From Euborellia annulipes (Eukaryota > Arthropoda > Insecta > Dermaptera > Anisolabididae): 64,000 nucleotides of DNA. The translations under genes and the position numbers were made by a program. Positions 48,648 to 59,109 of this stretch are shown piece after piece; within the stretch, counting starts at the first letter, position 1; each line of letters starts with the position of its first letter. Location: NCBI GenBank assembly GCA_023213315.1, contig JAKCPI010009463.1, positions 186,001 to 250,000 of the forward strand. The letters are read 5' to 3'. Below the pieces are notes generated by a model. That model worked only from the letters and a program-made list of their open reading frames with translations. It did not search any database and was not told the origin of the DNA.

Positions 48648-48796
48648 GTGCGTCACCGTATAGCATGGGGCCCGCGTCGCAGGGGGCCAACACCCCCATG
48701 ATGTCCCCAGCGCCGCCCGGCGGCCCTCAGGACAGCATGGGCTACACGATGGGCATGAACGGCGCCGATTACAACTCCTCCATGTCCGGCTCACAG
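48648..48796 (+). CDS. exd: exd exon: C-terminal tail, first part
   Basis: Two bases complete Gly, then 49 codons: ASPYSMGPASQGANTPMMSP, APPGGPQDSMGYTMGMNGAD and YNSSMSGSQ. ASPYSM, TPMMSPAPP and QDSMGY are hallmarks of the arthropod Exd tail. The region is Gly/Pro/Ser/Met-rich and without a fold. The acceptor is TATGTTTCAG. The proposed donor is CAG|GTACAG; it ends in phase 0. Reading through gives a different C-terminus (see next entry). The exon is very GC-rich compared with its flanks. Confidence 0.95.
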
Positions 48797-48832
48797 GTAC
48801 AGACGCCTTCCACAAGTCCTTACGAGCTCTAG
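48797..48832 (+). CDS. exd: exd: possible read-through C-terminus of the preceding exon
   Basis: If the GTACAG donor is not used, the frame continues VQTPSTSPYEL and stops at TAG (48830-48832). The codons look like those of the exon (Ser/Thr/Pro-rich, GC-rich), so a shorter isoform is plausible. I cannot tell from sequence alone whether it is made. Confidence 0.35.
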   Translation, partial: VQTPSTSPYEL

Positions 48833-49277
48833 CAAGTACTCGCCTAACTACTTCATAAATTTCGGGACAAAAAAAAAAACACAGAACCGCCGCTCGCTCT
48901 CTTTTTATTACAAAATTTCAATAAATTGAAAATTCATCATAATAAATAAATAATAAAAAAAAAATGCGATTTTGTTTTGTTTGTTCTATAAGATCAATCC
49001 AGTTAATTTGTAATTTATTTTGTTGAGTTATATAAGTGAAAATATATATATAAAAATAAATATATATTGATAAAAGAGAAAAAAAAAAAAAAAAAACGGA
49101 AGTGAGGAAAATTTTGTTTCTTGTTTTTTTATTTTTTTAAATGACTAATATTACGTTTTGGTATGAATGAGCCTCCTGACCGTTTGAGTATTTATTTTTA
49201 TATAGTTTGTGTATGTACGTGTAGTAGATATAAGAAATAGCCCTAAGTTGATTGCCTGAATGCTGGGTCGGTTGCAG

Positions 49278-49325
49278 CCCCCGTACACGGACGGCAGTCT
49301 TGGTGCGTACGACCCAATGCACCAG
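49278..49325 (+). CDS. exd: exd exon: 16-codon C-terminal segment
   Basis: After acceptor GGTTGCAG come 48 bases reading PPYTDGSLGAYDPMHQ, followed by donor CAG|GTGAGC. GGYDPNLHQ is the corresponding motif in Drosophila Exd, so GAYDPMHQ is convincing as the conserved tail. The exon is in phase 0 at both ends and could be skipped without a frame change. Confidence 0.88.
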
Positions 49326-49346
49326 GTGAGCGACTATTCCGACTGA
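49326..49346 (+). CDS. exd: exd: possible read-through end after GAYDPMHQ
   Basis: Without splicing at GTGAGC the frame adds VSDYSD and stops at TGA (49344-49346). The donor is strong, so this is the less likely form. Confidence 0.2.
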   Translation: MSDYSD

Positions 49347-49379
49347 TGTGTAGGTATTCACCGCAATCTTTATTCTTTC

Positions 49380-49590
49380 ATTAGTTATTAAGCGGAGGTG
49401 GTAGTGTTAACGACAAGCCCGTGATACCCTCGTTACCTCGATACGCCCTCCTATTCGATTGAATTATTTTCATCTTATAATTCCGGCTGACGCTAAAACA
49501 CCGCCACCAAATCGGGGGTATTATCCGAACCCCTTGTGATAATCAAACGATTCACTTGAAATCAAGTCAATCGTTCGATTATCACTTTTT
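49380..49590. other. GC-richer island after the 16-codon exon
   Basis: Balanced composition with TACCTCGATACGCCCTCC, GGCTGACGCTAAAACACCGC and, at the end, a strong hairpin. No coding frame. Confidence 0.35.
49536..49585 (+). other. 50-nt hairpin, 22 of 24 base pairs
   Basis: Left arm 49536-49559 (GTGATAATCAAACGATTCAC then TTGA) and right arm 49562-49585 pair with two mismatches around a 2-base centre. The arms are not AT simple sequence, so chance is unlikely. It may be a palindromic protein site, a small-RNA hairpin (the loop is too short for a normal pre-miRNA) or a tiny inverted duplication. Confidence 0.55.
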
Positions 49591-50658
49591 TATTTAGTTT
49601 TATTATAAATTTAAGAAAATTTTGTGTGCATTTATCTCGTGAAAAAAAAAGCCGGAGAAAAATGTTGTTATTTTTATTATTATTATTATTAGTTAGTATT
49701 TTTTTTTTTAATAATAATATATAAATACAAATGTAACAAATATTGTTATAAATGATAATTTCGAAATTATTGTACAGTGACTGCGGTAAAATATTCCCCC
49801 CTTGTGTGAAAATTTTTTCTTAAGTGTTAATTTTTTTTTGTTTTTGTGAAACATTCCTAGGTTTATTTTTTATTAATTTATTTTTGTGTTTTTTTTTTTA
49901 AATTATGTTCACAATCCTAGTTTTTATTTTTTTTTTTTTGTAACATGATTTTTTTTTGGATTTCAAATAATAAATGCATCTGTACCCCCTGAATTTTTTT
50001 TTTATTTTTATTTTTTTTTTCTCCATTTCAGGGAGGGTTGCGTTCGGGGGTGGGTCGGGTGGGTGGGTGGGGTCAATAATTTAAATGGTAATCCATTCAC
50101 TTGTTTAATATCCACTATATTTTACAAAACAAGCCCCGAGCCTTTATTAATTATAATAGCCAAATTCAATTAACATCAAATATGCTACGCTAATTTGTTT
50201 TCGTAATTAATTTTATGTACATAATTTTATATTCAGAAGCAAAAGATTGACTCGGACCGGCATCAGGATGAAATGCAATTTCAGGCCGACTTGATTAAAG
50301 GATTTCTTTATTTTATAGAGGGAGGGGGGGGGGATGGATAACGTTTTAAAGTGGAGAATCTATTATTAGAATGAATAAATCACATACACATACTATTTAA
50401 ATATTCATCATTTACCCATCCACTTTTACATTAATTCAGAAATGAAAAAAAAATTCCAGTAGACGAAATGATTTCGAAAAGTTGATTTTTAATGTAGTGA
50501 AGAATGGTCAAATTATAGCTAATCTACTGCTTCATATCTTCAGTGGGATGTATAAATAATTCAAAAAAGTAGATCGTTGAAACTATCCTCTATACATGGA
50601 GGTGTGTTTGGTTGCCAGTTCTCAATTGCAGGCGCTGTTCTTATAGTTGCTTTTATCC

Positions 50659-51009
50659 ATCTTCAGAGCATGCAGGCTTTCAATATAGGCATAAAATCAA
50701 ATATTCAATCATATATGTAGTGAACATAAAATTTTTTTCAAGTTATATATAATTAATTTTATTAAAATGTTGATTGGATTTAATAATAATCAAAAAAATA
50801 CAATAATATAAAAAACAAGCCAATTAGTTGAGTACCCCTGCCTGTACTCATTGTATTACAATGTATACTTATTGTATTTTCTTGATTATTATTCAATCTA
50901 TTCAACATATTAATATTATTAATTATATATAACTTGAAAACATTTTTATGTTCACTACATTAATATTTGATTGTATGCCTATATTGACAGCCTGCATACT
51001 CTGAAGATG
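50659..51009. mobile_element. Fold-back element with arms of about 170 bp
   Basis: Left arm begins CATCTTCAGAGCATGCAGGC and right arm ends GCCTGCATACTCTGAAGATG. Arms continue with ATATAGGCAT/ATGCCTATAT, GTAGTGAACATAAAA/TTTTATGTTCACTAC, and AATTAATTT-type sequence to a centre near 50838 (GTACCCCTGCCTGTAC). The left arm breaks off inside the hammerhead core, at the start of stem II, whereas the right side continues into a complete module. Confidence 0.8.
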
Positions 51010-51043
51010 GTCTTGACCAAGACCGAAACGTCAGCATAGAGGC
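50990..51043 (+). ncRNA. Hammerhead ribozyme candidate with intact core
   Basis: Order: GCCT, GCATACT, CTGAAGA (51001-51007), stem II GGTCTT-GACC-AAGACC (51009-51024), GAAAC, GTC, AGCAT, AG, AGGC. Core CUGAAGA and GAAA are intact and stem II is perfect. Stem III is the self-complementary ACGU, so a single molecule has no loop and pairing as a dimer is expected. Cleavage would follow C51032. Stem I has AGCAT against ATACT (one mismatch; the left arm of the fold-back preserves ATGCT, a perfect match) plus GCCT/AGGC beyond a 2x2 loop. This matches the minimal type I hammerheads of Penelope-like elements. Confidence 0.7.
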
Positions 51044-51249
51044 CTTAATAAACGAAATACTCGTAGCTGCTATTCATTTTTTTATACGCTAACTACTATC
51101 CAGCTATAAAATCTACATCTTGTAAAAATTTTTTAACTTCAGAAAGAAAAGATCTGAGCCCTTATTTGGAAATAGCTTAAGGGTAATTTACTAAATAAAA
51201 TTTCAAATTGGGAATTTTACAAGATTTATGAATTTATGAAAAATTAAAT

Positions 51250-51370
51250 TAAAAATTAAAAATTAAAAACACAGATTTTAAATTTCAAATATTTATTTTT
51301 TTCACTACTTAGGTGTTGAAATATAATAAATCTTTGAAACCTAGATCTAGTGTTTTTAATTTTAAAATTT
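51250..51370. repeat. Small fold-back with AACAC(T)AGAT ends
   Basis: TTAAAAACACAGATTTTAAA and AGATCTAGTGTTTTTAATTT are inverted. CTAGTGTTTTTAAT also ends the fold-backs at 14978-15123 and follows the module at 38812, so the three may share an origin. Confidence 0.4.
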
Positions 51371-52064
51371 TTTAAATATTCAAAATGTTTAAACTTGGCC
51401 TACGGTTGATAATTTAAATTATAATAAATTGATGAATTTCTTAAACTAGCATTCCCTAAAATTAGTTACTAGATATTTTCACCCTAGGAATTCTACATAA
51501 GAAAAAAAATAGAAGTAGAAAGAGATAGAAGTAGGAAGGGAATTGCGGGCAACCGGGCTTATGGTTAGTTTGATTACCCGACACTTTTCCAGTGTGAAGA
51601 AAATCATTTTACTCATCCCAGATTAACTAACACAATTGTAGTGTGTAGTTTTTGTATGTATGTAAAAAAAAAAAACTCATTGTTTCCCGTTGAATGAATG
51701 AATGGAATGTTACAAACAATCATTATCCAAAATGAAAACAAATATTTTAATTAAATTTAATTTTTCAAACAAATAATTCTCACATTAACTAAATACAAAA
51801 AATTAAAATAAAGGGTAATTTAATCACTTTTAAACGACTTTTAAGGTAAATTTATTATCTAAAAAAAGAGAAGCTAAATAAATTTTTTATGCTGTTTTCT
51901 AAAAATAAAATAGCACAGAAATAAAAAACTCGTTTCTCCTTTTGAGCGACAAAAGTTTTATTGGATATATGTCTAAATGGCCTTAGATGCCGAAAAATCC
52001 TTAAAAGGAATAGAAATTTCTAATATTCGTCAATTAAAATAAAATAAATAAATAAAATAAAAAT

Positions 52065-52939
52065 TGATTAAAATCTCTGTGTGTGTCTGTCTGTGAACAA
52101 AATATCTCAAGAACGAAAAGAGCTAGGAGTTGTCATTTTATATTTAAGTTAGGCACCCCCCTGGCACGTGACTAGAAGCTTTTGAACAAAATCGGCTAAA
52201 AAGTACTAGAACTTTACTGATGTACTTTTTCAGTTTTTTTCGATTTTCTCAAAATTCGCTACAACGATTTTGTTTAAGGTGCGCGTCTCGAAAAGCCGTT
52301 AGAAGACGATTCACTACCGAGTTACTCCTCTAGGCGGCAAGAGATGGCGTTAGTTTTTCCCATAGGAAAACAAGGGATTTATTCCATTTCATTTGAAAGA
52401 TTCCAGCTAATTAATTAAGGGCGAAAAATTAATTATTTTTTTCACAATGATTACTAATATAATTATCTATAAGATATAGAGCGAATTTTTTTAAAATATT
52501 ATTTATTTAATGCGATTAATCTAAAAAAAAATGTTATTTTTTCGAAAATCAAAAAAAGGGTTTCTATAAGTTGTAGATCTTTTAAATAGCTTTAATTTAA
52601 AAAAAATTAGAGATCGATAGCTTCAAAATTGTGGCCGCTGGAATCTCCTAAAATTAGCACCTTAAAATTCAAAAATCAATTATTTTTTAGATGCTCTTTC
52701 AAATTTATATTCTCATTTCGCCATTGAAATCTTCTGAAGACCACTTTACTCTTGTAATTCATAGGAAAGATAGGAGAAATGGTTGCCATGATAACAAAAT
52801 ATAAATATTTTCCCATACTTATAAATTTTACATCTTGAATTCTAATATGTCGACACAAAAAATCTGGTGTAACAAGCACAGAACACTTGCCGATGGGTAA
52901 GAGAAAGTTGTGTGCTGTACGACCAGTCACACCAGATTT
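52065..52939 (+). repeat. R650 repeat copy G, 5'-truncated and split by a TTAA element
   Basis: It starts within the family at TCTGTGTGTGTCTGTC, runs to CAACGATTTTG, is interrupted at 52278-52661, and resumes with AAAATTCAAAAATCAATTA to the 3' hairpin and CACCAGATTT. The hairpin is slightly shortened. Confidence 0.85.
52278..52661 (+). mobile_element. TTAA-target DNA element, 384 bp, inside R650
   Basis: Begins GGTGCGCGTCTCGAAAAGCC and ends CTAAAATTAGCACC, with short terminal inverted repeats (GGTGC). It is flanked by TTAA at 52274-52277 and 52662-52665. Uninterrupted R650 copies have a single TTAA at this point (GATTTTGATTAAAATTC), which proves the borders. TTAA duplication is typical of piggyBac and Kolobok groups; the ends do not decide between them. 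It has no coding capacity. Confidence 0.92.
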
Positions 52940-54164
52940 GTTAAATTACTCTCATCCATATATGAAAATCTAGAATATATATTTATTAAATCACTATTTT
53001 TTTGAACAATTTCATTAATTAAAAGGAAATGTTTTTCTGATGGTTGTTCTATCATCATTTTAACAGAATAGAAATGCATCCTTGGGACTGCCCTTCTTCC
53101 TGAATTAGGATAGATGCTCTTATTGAGTGGGATGGGAATGAAGGTGGTGGCCTCCTCCCTCCACTCAGTGGAGAGGGGCACAGATACGAGGTATTAAGGG
53201 CGCTCACTCAGGTCCTCGAACGGAAATTAACTGCAAATTGAAAAAAGCTCCGCTGCCTCTTCCACCGCTCTTTTCAACTACATTATCAAACTCTCTTTTT
53301 CGTTCCAAAAAAAAAAAAAAAATCTTATTGAATCATATTTGAATACACATTGTTGTCCTCGAGGGGTGGGGGGATTCACTGAGATGGTGGACTTAAAAAA
53401 AGGGCTAGCTCTAAGAGTTCATTCTCTTTTTTATACCCTCGATCGCTTTGTGTAAATAAATAATTTTATTAATAGAATTTTATTTAAGAATGAAATTTAT
53501 TTTAAATTCCGACATTGAAAAATAAAACTTTAAGTGATAAGGGATAAAAAATATATTAATGAAATATGATGAAATTTTTTCGAAGTTAATAACTTTTTTT
53601 CTGCCTTAGTATTATAACTACTCTGTTGAGCACAAGTTTCCCGAGGTAAATCTGAGGTTGTCTTCCTCTATTATTTTTAGTCATAATTCTGACCTTTCAG
53701 GTTAAGGTACCAGATACAAAGAAGCCTAATAAATTCTTACAAAAAATTAAAGGATTTTTTATTTAGGTAATATTATATTTATTGAAATAGTTATTTTTAG
53801 CGACGTTGAGGGAACAATAATAATTTGTCAGAATATATTGCACAATTTTTTATTTATTTTATTTTCTTAACTCTTATATTTTACCCAAAGAGCTGCAACT
53901 GATTTTTAGAAAGAGGAATAGTATATAAAATCTTCGAAATAATTTCATCAATTTATTTGATTAAAATTATACTATCGTATTTTTATTTTGAAAATTAATA
54001 TATTAATGAAAATATTTAAATTTTAATGTAAATTTTGAAAACAGAATAAAAATTAAAAACGCATCTATTTATTAAAAAAATTATTTAAAAAATTCAATTA
54101 TAAATATTATTTTGGATACCTATTTTCTTAAGGAGTGGCTCTTATTCTTTGATTAATTCATATA

Positions 54165-54408
54165 CAGTAGTCTTGCTAATCCGGACTTCGATAGTCCTGC
54201 ATAGCGGCTAATCCGACGTGTTGAAAAGCCACTTCTGCATATTGCAGCGAAAAAAAGGGTAATTTAAGAAAACTAAGTGTCATTATAGATTTTTTGAAGA
54301 GGGGATAAATATTAAATTTTGCATTATATTAAATGTTTCGGGTAATCCGGCATTTTCAGAATCCGTCAAAGAGCCGGTCCCGTTTAGGGCGGATTAGCAA
54401 GACTTCTA
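54165..54408. mobile_element. pogo/Tigger-like MITE
   Basis: The ends CAGTAGTCTTGCTAATCCGG and (inverted) TAGAAGTCTTGCTAATCCG agree apart from the first few bases. TA flanks both sides (54163-54164, 54409-54410). TAATCCGG repeats inside. The ends and TA target are those of the pogo/Tigger group. Confidence 0.85.
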
Positions 54409-54833
54409 TAATATTTTTAAAAATCATGTAAAAATTTAAATTTTATTTTGAAAGAAAAAAATAAATATTTTTATTATTATACTAATTTTCAAAATAAAAA
54501 TACAAAAATTCTGGTCAATTTGGTATGCAGTCGGTCTGATTCCCTTCACCAAATTTTTTTCAAATTGCACTAATGGTCTTTAATTATGCTTTTATAAGTA
54601 GCTAGCACCAGAAAAAAATTCAAAGGGCTGATTCTTGAAGGGGAGTTTCAGACTTGAGATATCAAAAATTACAATCATTTTTTTATTTTTTTTTTTAGAT
54701 TGAATTCTGTTTTCAATATTTCTCTATTATATTATTATTTATTTTTGTCAATTAGAAAAAAAATGTCGGAATTTACAATAAATTTCTTGTCTGAGAACTG
54801 ACAAAGCCACTCATATGTTGGTCTGCTTGTTAG

Positions 54834-54845
54834 GTCCACCATTGA
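54834..54845 (+). CDS. exd: exd: proposed last coding exon, three codons and stop
   Basis: After an acceptor-like TCTGCTTGTTAG the phase-0 frame reads VHH then TGA, giving a C-terminus ...GAYDPMHQVHH. The following 80 bases are GC-rich and unlike intron, which fits a real exon. The acceptor has a TAG and a modest pyrimidine tract, and Drosophila ends differently (HQDLSP), so the call is tentative. Confidence 0.45.
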   Translation, partial: VHH

Positions 54846-55828
54846 TGAGGAGGAGGGGATGCTGTCTGTGATTCACCTGCAGGCCGGAAGGCGGCGACAC
54901 GAGCGAGGCAGCGGCCTAGGCCTTCTTAAGGAGCCCTCCCAAAAACAAAAAAACAAAAAAAAAATAATAAGAAAAGAAAGTGAAAAAAAAAACAAACCAG
55001 AGACATATGTTTGTGAACCAAGGGTATAACATTCAGTATACGTGAACTATATTTCAAATTGAATTATATATATATATATATAAATAAATAAAAAAAATCC
55101 TTAATTTTCTAATAGTAAACTTATGTGTAAATTTACTATTATAGAAAATTTTTTTTTGCAAAAGTTTAGGATTAAAAAAAAAAAATTTAATAAAAAAAAT
55201 CATATATAGTGAACCTTTTTGAGTTCTCTTCGAGTGAATTTGTCAGTCCGAAAATTAAAAAAGAAAAAAAAACATACATACACACATACACACGATATAC
55301 GTAAATATCTGACAATCAGACAATTTGAATAATTTACGAGCCGCTTTCTCCCCCTTAAACCCCACCCTAAATTTTCAATATGTTGACGATAAGAATAAAC
55401 AGCATAATAAAAAAAAATATATATATATTTTTATATTTTATTTTTTGTTTTTTGAAAAAATAAAAAAAAAGTCTGTCATACATATATATACACTTATATG
55501 TATGTTTATTATAAAATAATATGTTACTATAATTTTTTCTCTTAATTATCTCAAAAGAAAATTTAAAAAAAAATTTTTTTAACTATTTACTATATTATTA
55601 TTATTACATATAAATAAAATATAAATGTATATGTTGTCCTTTATTCGAGCACTCAGCAATACATCAGTATACGCATTGATAATAACAATATTATTATTAT
55701 ACGACGACGAAGTGTTATTTTTTATATCAGTCCTCTAAAAAAAAATGCCATCTATTTACATTTACAAATATTCACTATATATATAAATATTATATCTTCT
55801 ATATTATTATTATTATTAAATTAACATA
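54846..55828 (+). other. exd: Probable exd 3' UTR
   Basis: About 80 GC-rich bases (GCAGGCCGGAAGGCGGCGAC, CGAGCGAGGCAGCGGCC) pass into A-rich and (TA)n DNA. AATAAA-type signals are so frequent in this AT-rich sequence that the cleavage site cannot be set. The rest has no gene. Confidence 0.4.
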
Positions 55829-56023
55829 CAGGGTGTTCACTAATTTAATGTGAAAATAAAAATATTTAATTTCATTTTAAGAAATTTTTTTTTTTCTTCA
55901 TAAATAAATATTTAATTATTTATAAAATATATGTAAATAGAAATAAATATGTGTTATTTTATTATCTTATTAGTTGATGATGAATGAATGAATTTTTTTC
56001 TCATTTTATTAATAGACACCCTG
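55829..56023. mobile_element. mariner-like MITE
   Basis: The ends CAGGGTGTTCACTAATTTAA and (inverted) CAGGGTGTCTATTAATAAAA are similar over about 30 bp. TA flanks both sides. CAGGGTGT ends with a TA target are typical of mariner-derived MITEs. Confidence 0.85.
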
Positions 56024-56025
56024 TA

Positions 56026-58011
56026 TATGTTATGTGTATATATATGAAATATATAATAAAATCATTAAATATATATATATTTAATATATATATACATGTA
56101 TGTATGAATATTATGAAATTACAAGACATTAAAAAAAAATTCTTATTGAATATTTTCACAAAAACCTGCAGTGCGGAAAGGTTGTGAGAGAATTTGAGAA
56201 AAAATTTTTTTTTGAATATCAATTGTGATGTTAGTTTTAAAAAAAAAATACCATAAACAGCTATACGAGTAGATTTCAAGCTAATTTATAATAAAATAAA
56301 AAATAAAAAATACATATTAATAGGAGATAAAAAAATTTTTTGAAAAATTAGGGCAACTATTTCAAGCATAATTTTTTTAAAATATACAATTTAAAAAAAA
56401 AAAAACAAATGAAAAATAAAAAATAGAGGAAGCTTTTTAAAAAATACAAATAATTATAAAAAAACTGCAAAAATTTTTAATATTAATAAATATAACAAAA
56501 AAAAAATTATTTTACGAAAGCAAATTATTGTAGATAGCGTGCTGTTTTATAAAAAAAAATGTCTTATTTCAAATCAATAACAACAAACAACAACAACAAA
56601 TTTGTACTCATCAACATCAACGCTGTTTTTTTTTGTTCAGATATTTAATATTTCGGCATGGCTACGTAAATGTAAAAATTCTATGTGTTAGACCTTTTAA
56701 AAAAATCAAAAAAAAAAAAGGAAAAAAAAACAAAAACATAAAATCAAAAAACAAAAAAAAAAAGAATTAAAACTTTTTTGATTAAAACTAATAGATTCCT
56801 TTGTTATAACAAAACTACCTTTTGATTTTGTTACCCTTCCTAGATTCCCCTTCCTACTCCGATGCCTTCTAATAATTCATGGTCCAAAGTATCAATATTT
56901 TTTTTTTTTAGATTTATTTTTGAATTTCAAATGAATAAGAGGCTTCAACCAAATTTCTCTCATTTATTCTTTAAAAATAAGAAAGGAGAAATATTAATAA
57001 TGCAATTGCCATATTATCCCTCACCTTCGAGTACTTGAAAATATATTATTTTACTTATATAAAGATAATTTTCAAAAAAATTGGTTGAAACTTCTTCAAT
57101 TATTTCATAAATTTTTACTTTTCTAAAAAAATAAATACAACCCAACATATTTTTTTTTTTTTTTTTGTATTAGAACACCTTTTAAGTATTGTGATTTATT
57201 CATTTTATTATTATGCAAAAATAAGAAAATTTCGAGAAAATGAAGATAAATGCACCAATTAATTAATTGATATTAATATTATTATTAATAAAAACTGCAT
57301 GAGAGCAAAAAATAATTTAAGAAAAGTTCCAAATTTTTTTTTGAAAGATAACTCTTTTCACTCTCTCAAAAATGGCCTCGTTAACTAAAAAAAAATATTT
57401 ACTCATTTTCTTTTTAAAAGGCCTTTTTGGAGACAGTGTGGAAAAATATTGTTGCATGAATCTGGGCCGTAGCATAATATAAGAGAACTCGCCACTTGTG
57501 CTATAGGGGTCAGGAGTTTGTTTCACAAGCGACACATTTATTGCAAATTTTGGATTTCAATCAAGTGAAATTAATTAGATATGGTGTCTAAAATCAAAAA
57601 GGACATTAATGATAAAAAAAAAAAAACAATGAAAGCCACCATCGAGTCTTTTAACTATAGCAACTAGAGAAGGTGGATTCTTTTCCAAAAAAATTTCTTT
57701 ATATGTGTATATAATTATATAAATTTTTTCTTTTAAATTTTTTTTTAATCAGAAATTTTCAATTTCTTTTTGTATCCAATTTCTGAATATTTCTAATTAG
57801 TTAAATAGGTAAATTCAGATGAATATTCATTCACAAATACGTATATAAATATTCAGATTTTCCTACAAAATAGGCTTACTTATATACCCTGCTGTAAAAA
57901 ATTTTGCCTAACTGCACGGCGCCCTTGATTAGTGGCGCCACAGTGTCGGTAATGCTAACTTTTTAGTTGATAGGCGACAAAAGACAGTTGCGGTCAATTT
58001 AAATTCATATT
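56026..58011. other. AT-rich stretch without recognised gene
   Basis: Dominated by A and T runs and (TA)n. A small GC-richer patch at 57905-57965 (GCACGGCGCCCTTGATTAG, GGCGCCACAGTGTCGG) is unassigned. It could be exd 3' UTR or flank. Confidence 0.6.
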
Positions 58012-58775
58012 GCTCTCAGGCTTGGTGTAGTTGGTAGCGTGCCTACCTACTATATCGAACGTCACGGGTTGGGTCCCCAGGCAGTCTGATGATTTTATTT
58101 AAGCCATTTAGATACCAAATGCCTTAAATAGAAACGCCTGGACCCCAATAGATATATTAATAATTAACCGTTATCGTAAAGTCCTAAATGGCCTAAGTTG
58201 CCGAAAAGACTGTGTGAATGTGAGTGTGAGTGTGAATGAGAAAAAAGTGAGTGTTTAAAAAAAAAATAATAATCTATATATAATAATTACGGAGTGTCCG
58301 TCTGTCTGTCTGTCTGTCACGCTCTATTTAGGCAACTTCCAGTTGGAATTTTGAAATGAAATTTTTTATGCATAAAGAGGACCTTCTCGGGATTACAGGA
58401 AAATTATTTTCATCCCGAAATTCCCATAACTTTTTGAGTTATTAATTTTTAAAGTTACGATTTCTCCCATAGGAAATGTATAGAGAAATATTTAAGTATT
58501 CTTTTCATTTGTGTATTCCATGAATGTAAACAAATCCTCAAGCAGGCACTGGTTTTGAATAGTAGTAATAATAATTTTCTTTTCATAATTAAGAAGAAAA
58601 GGCGAGGGTCCGCCGCACGTGGGCCCGAGCCAGATGATGGGGGGTCCAGGGGGAGAAGCCCCCTGTCTAGATGCCAAGGCGGGCCCGAGCCAGCTGGAGG
58701 GGGGTCCAGGGGGGCAAGCCTCCCCCGGCTAGGCGCGAAGCCCGCCGAAGGCGGGCGACGCGGCTAGTAATAAAT
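58012..58775 (+). mobile_element. tRNA-derived SINE (family A), tail split by a Helitron
   Basis: A full-length SINE with head CTCTCAGGCTTGGTGTAG, B-box-like GGGTTGGGTCCCC, GTTGCCGAAAAGACTGTGTG core and A-rich tail. An 11-bp duplication AAATTCATATT lies at 58001-58011 and, beyond the nested Helitron, at 58776-58786. So the SINE came first. Confidence 0.9.
58273..58767 (+). mobile_element. Non-autonomous Helitron, complete, 495 bp
   Basis: Starts TCTATATATAATAATTACGG after an A and ends in hairpin GCCCGCC-GAA-GGCGGGC (58740-58756), GACGCGG, CTAG, followed by T. This is a textbook Helitron end set (5' TC, 3' hairpin then CTAG, A/T target). Near the 3' end is a twofold repeat of about 62 bp with GGGGGGTCCAGGGGG. 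No Rep/helicase is encoded, so it depends on a partner elsewhere. The short open frames at 58555-58874 are products of the GC-rich repeat. Confidence 0.93.
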
Positions 58776-59109
58776 AAATTCATATTTTTTCTTTCAAAAT
58801 ACAATCGTTGCTCAATAATTTTTTTAAATAAAAGAAATGCTGGGATGACTGACCCAAAGAAAACAGATTCTTAATCAGATCACGAATCTAAAGACAATCT
58901 TTTCTAATTCTCATACCCTCAACTGTTAGCTCTATTTACGAAGAGCGGGGAACTTTTCCAACATCATTACATATTTTTTTTGTTCAGGATAATCCAAGGA
59001 AAAACTGGCAAGTATGAATATAAGAAAAAATAATAATAAGGTATTCCGAAAAAAAAAAAAAAATTAGAATATTTTATTTTATTTGTCTAATGATTGCCTA
59101 TATCTTTAG

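Larger units (their letters stand above)
49326..54833 (+). other. exd: exd intron of 5.5 kb before the proposed last exon
   Basis: It begins GTGAGC and would end GCTTGTTAG. It holds an island with a hairpin, a fold-back with a hammerhead module, an R650 copy split by a TTAA element, and a pogo-like MITE. Segments 49590-50620, 51380-52060 and 52940-54160 are AT-rich with no gene that I can see, apart from a GGGTGGGT run at 50040-50070 and a GC-richer patch at 53040-53230. Confidence 0.65.

Noticed and set aside
48585..48815. Minus-strand open frame over the C-terminal exon
   Set aside because: Antisense of a GC-rich coding exon; the plus strand gives the known Exd tail.
51148..51180. A DLSP-coding exon of exd (GATCTGAGCCCT) matching the Drosophila C-terminus
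   Set aside because: No AG lies directly before GAT in the needed frame; the match is only four codons and the flank is AT-rich.
58555..58874. GC-rich open frames of about 70 codons
   Set aside because: They lie in the duplicated GC-rich end of a Helitron and read as Gly/Arg/Pro repeats.
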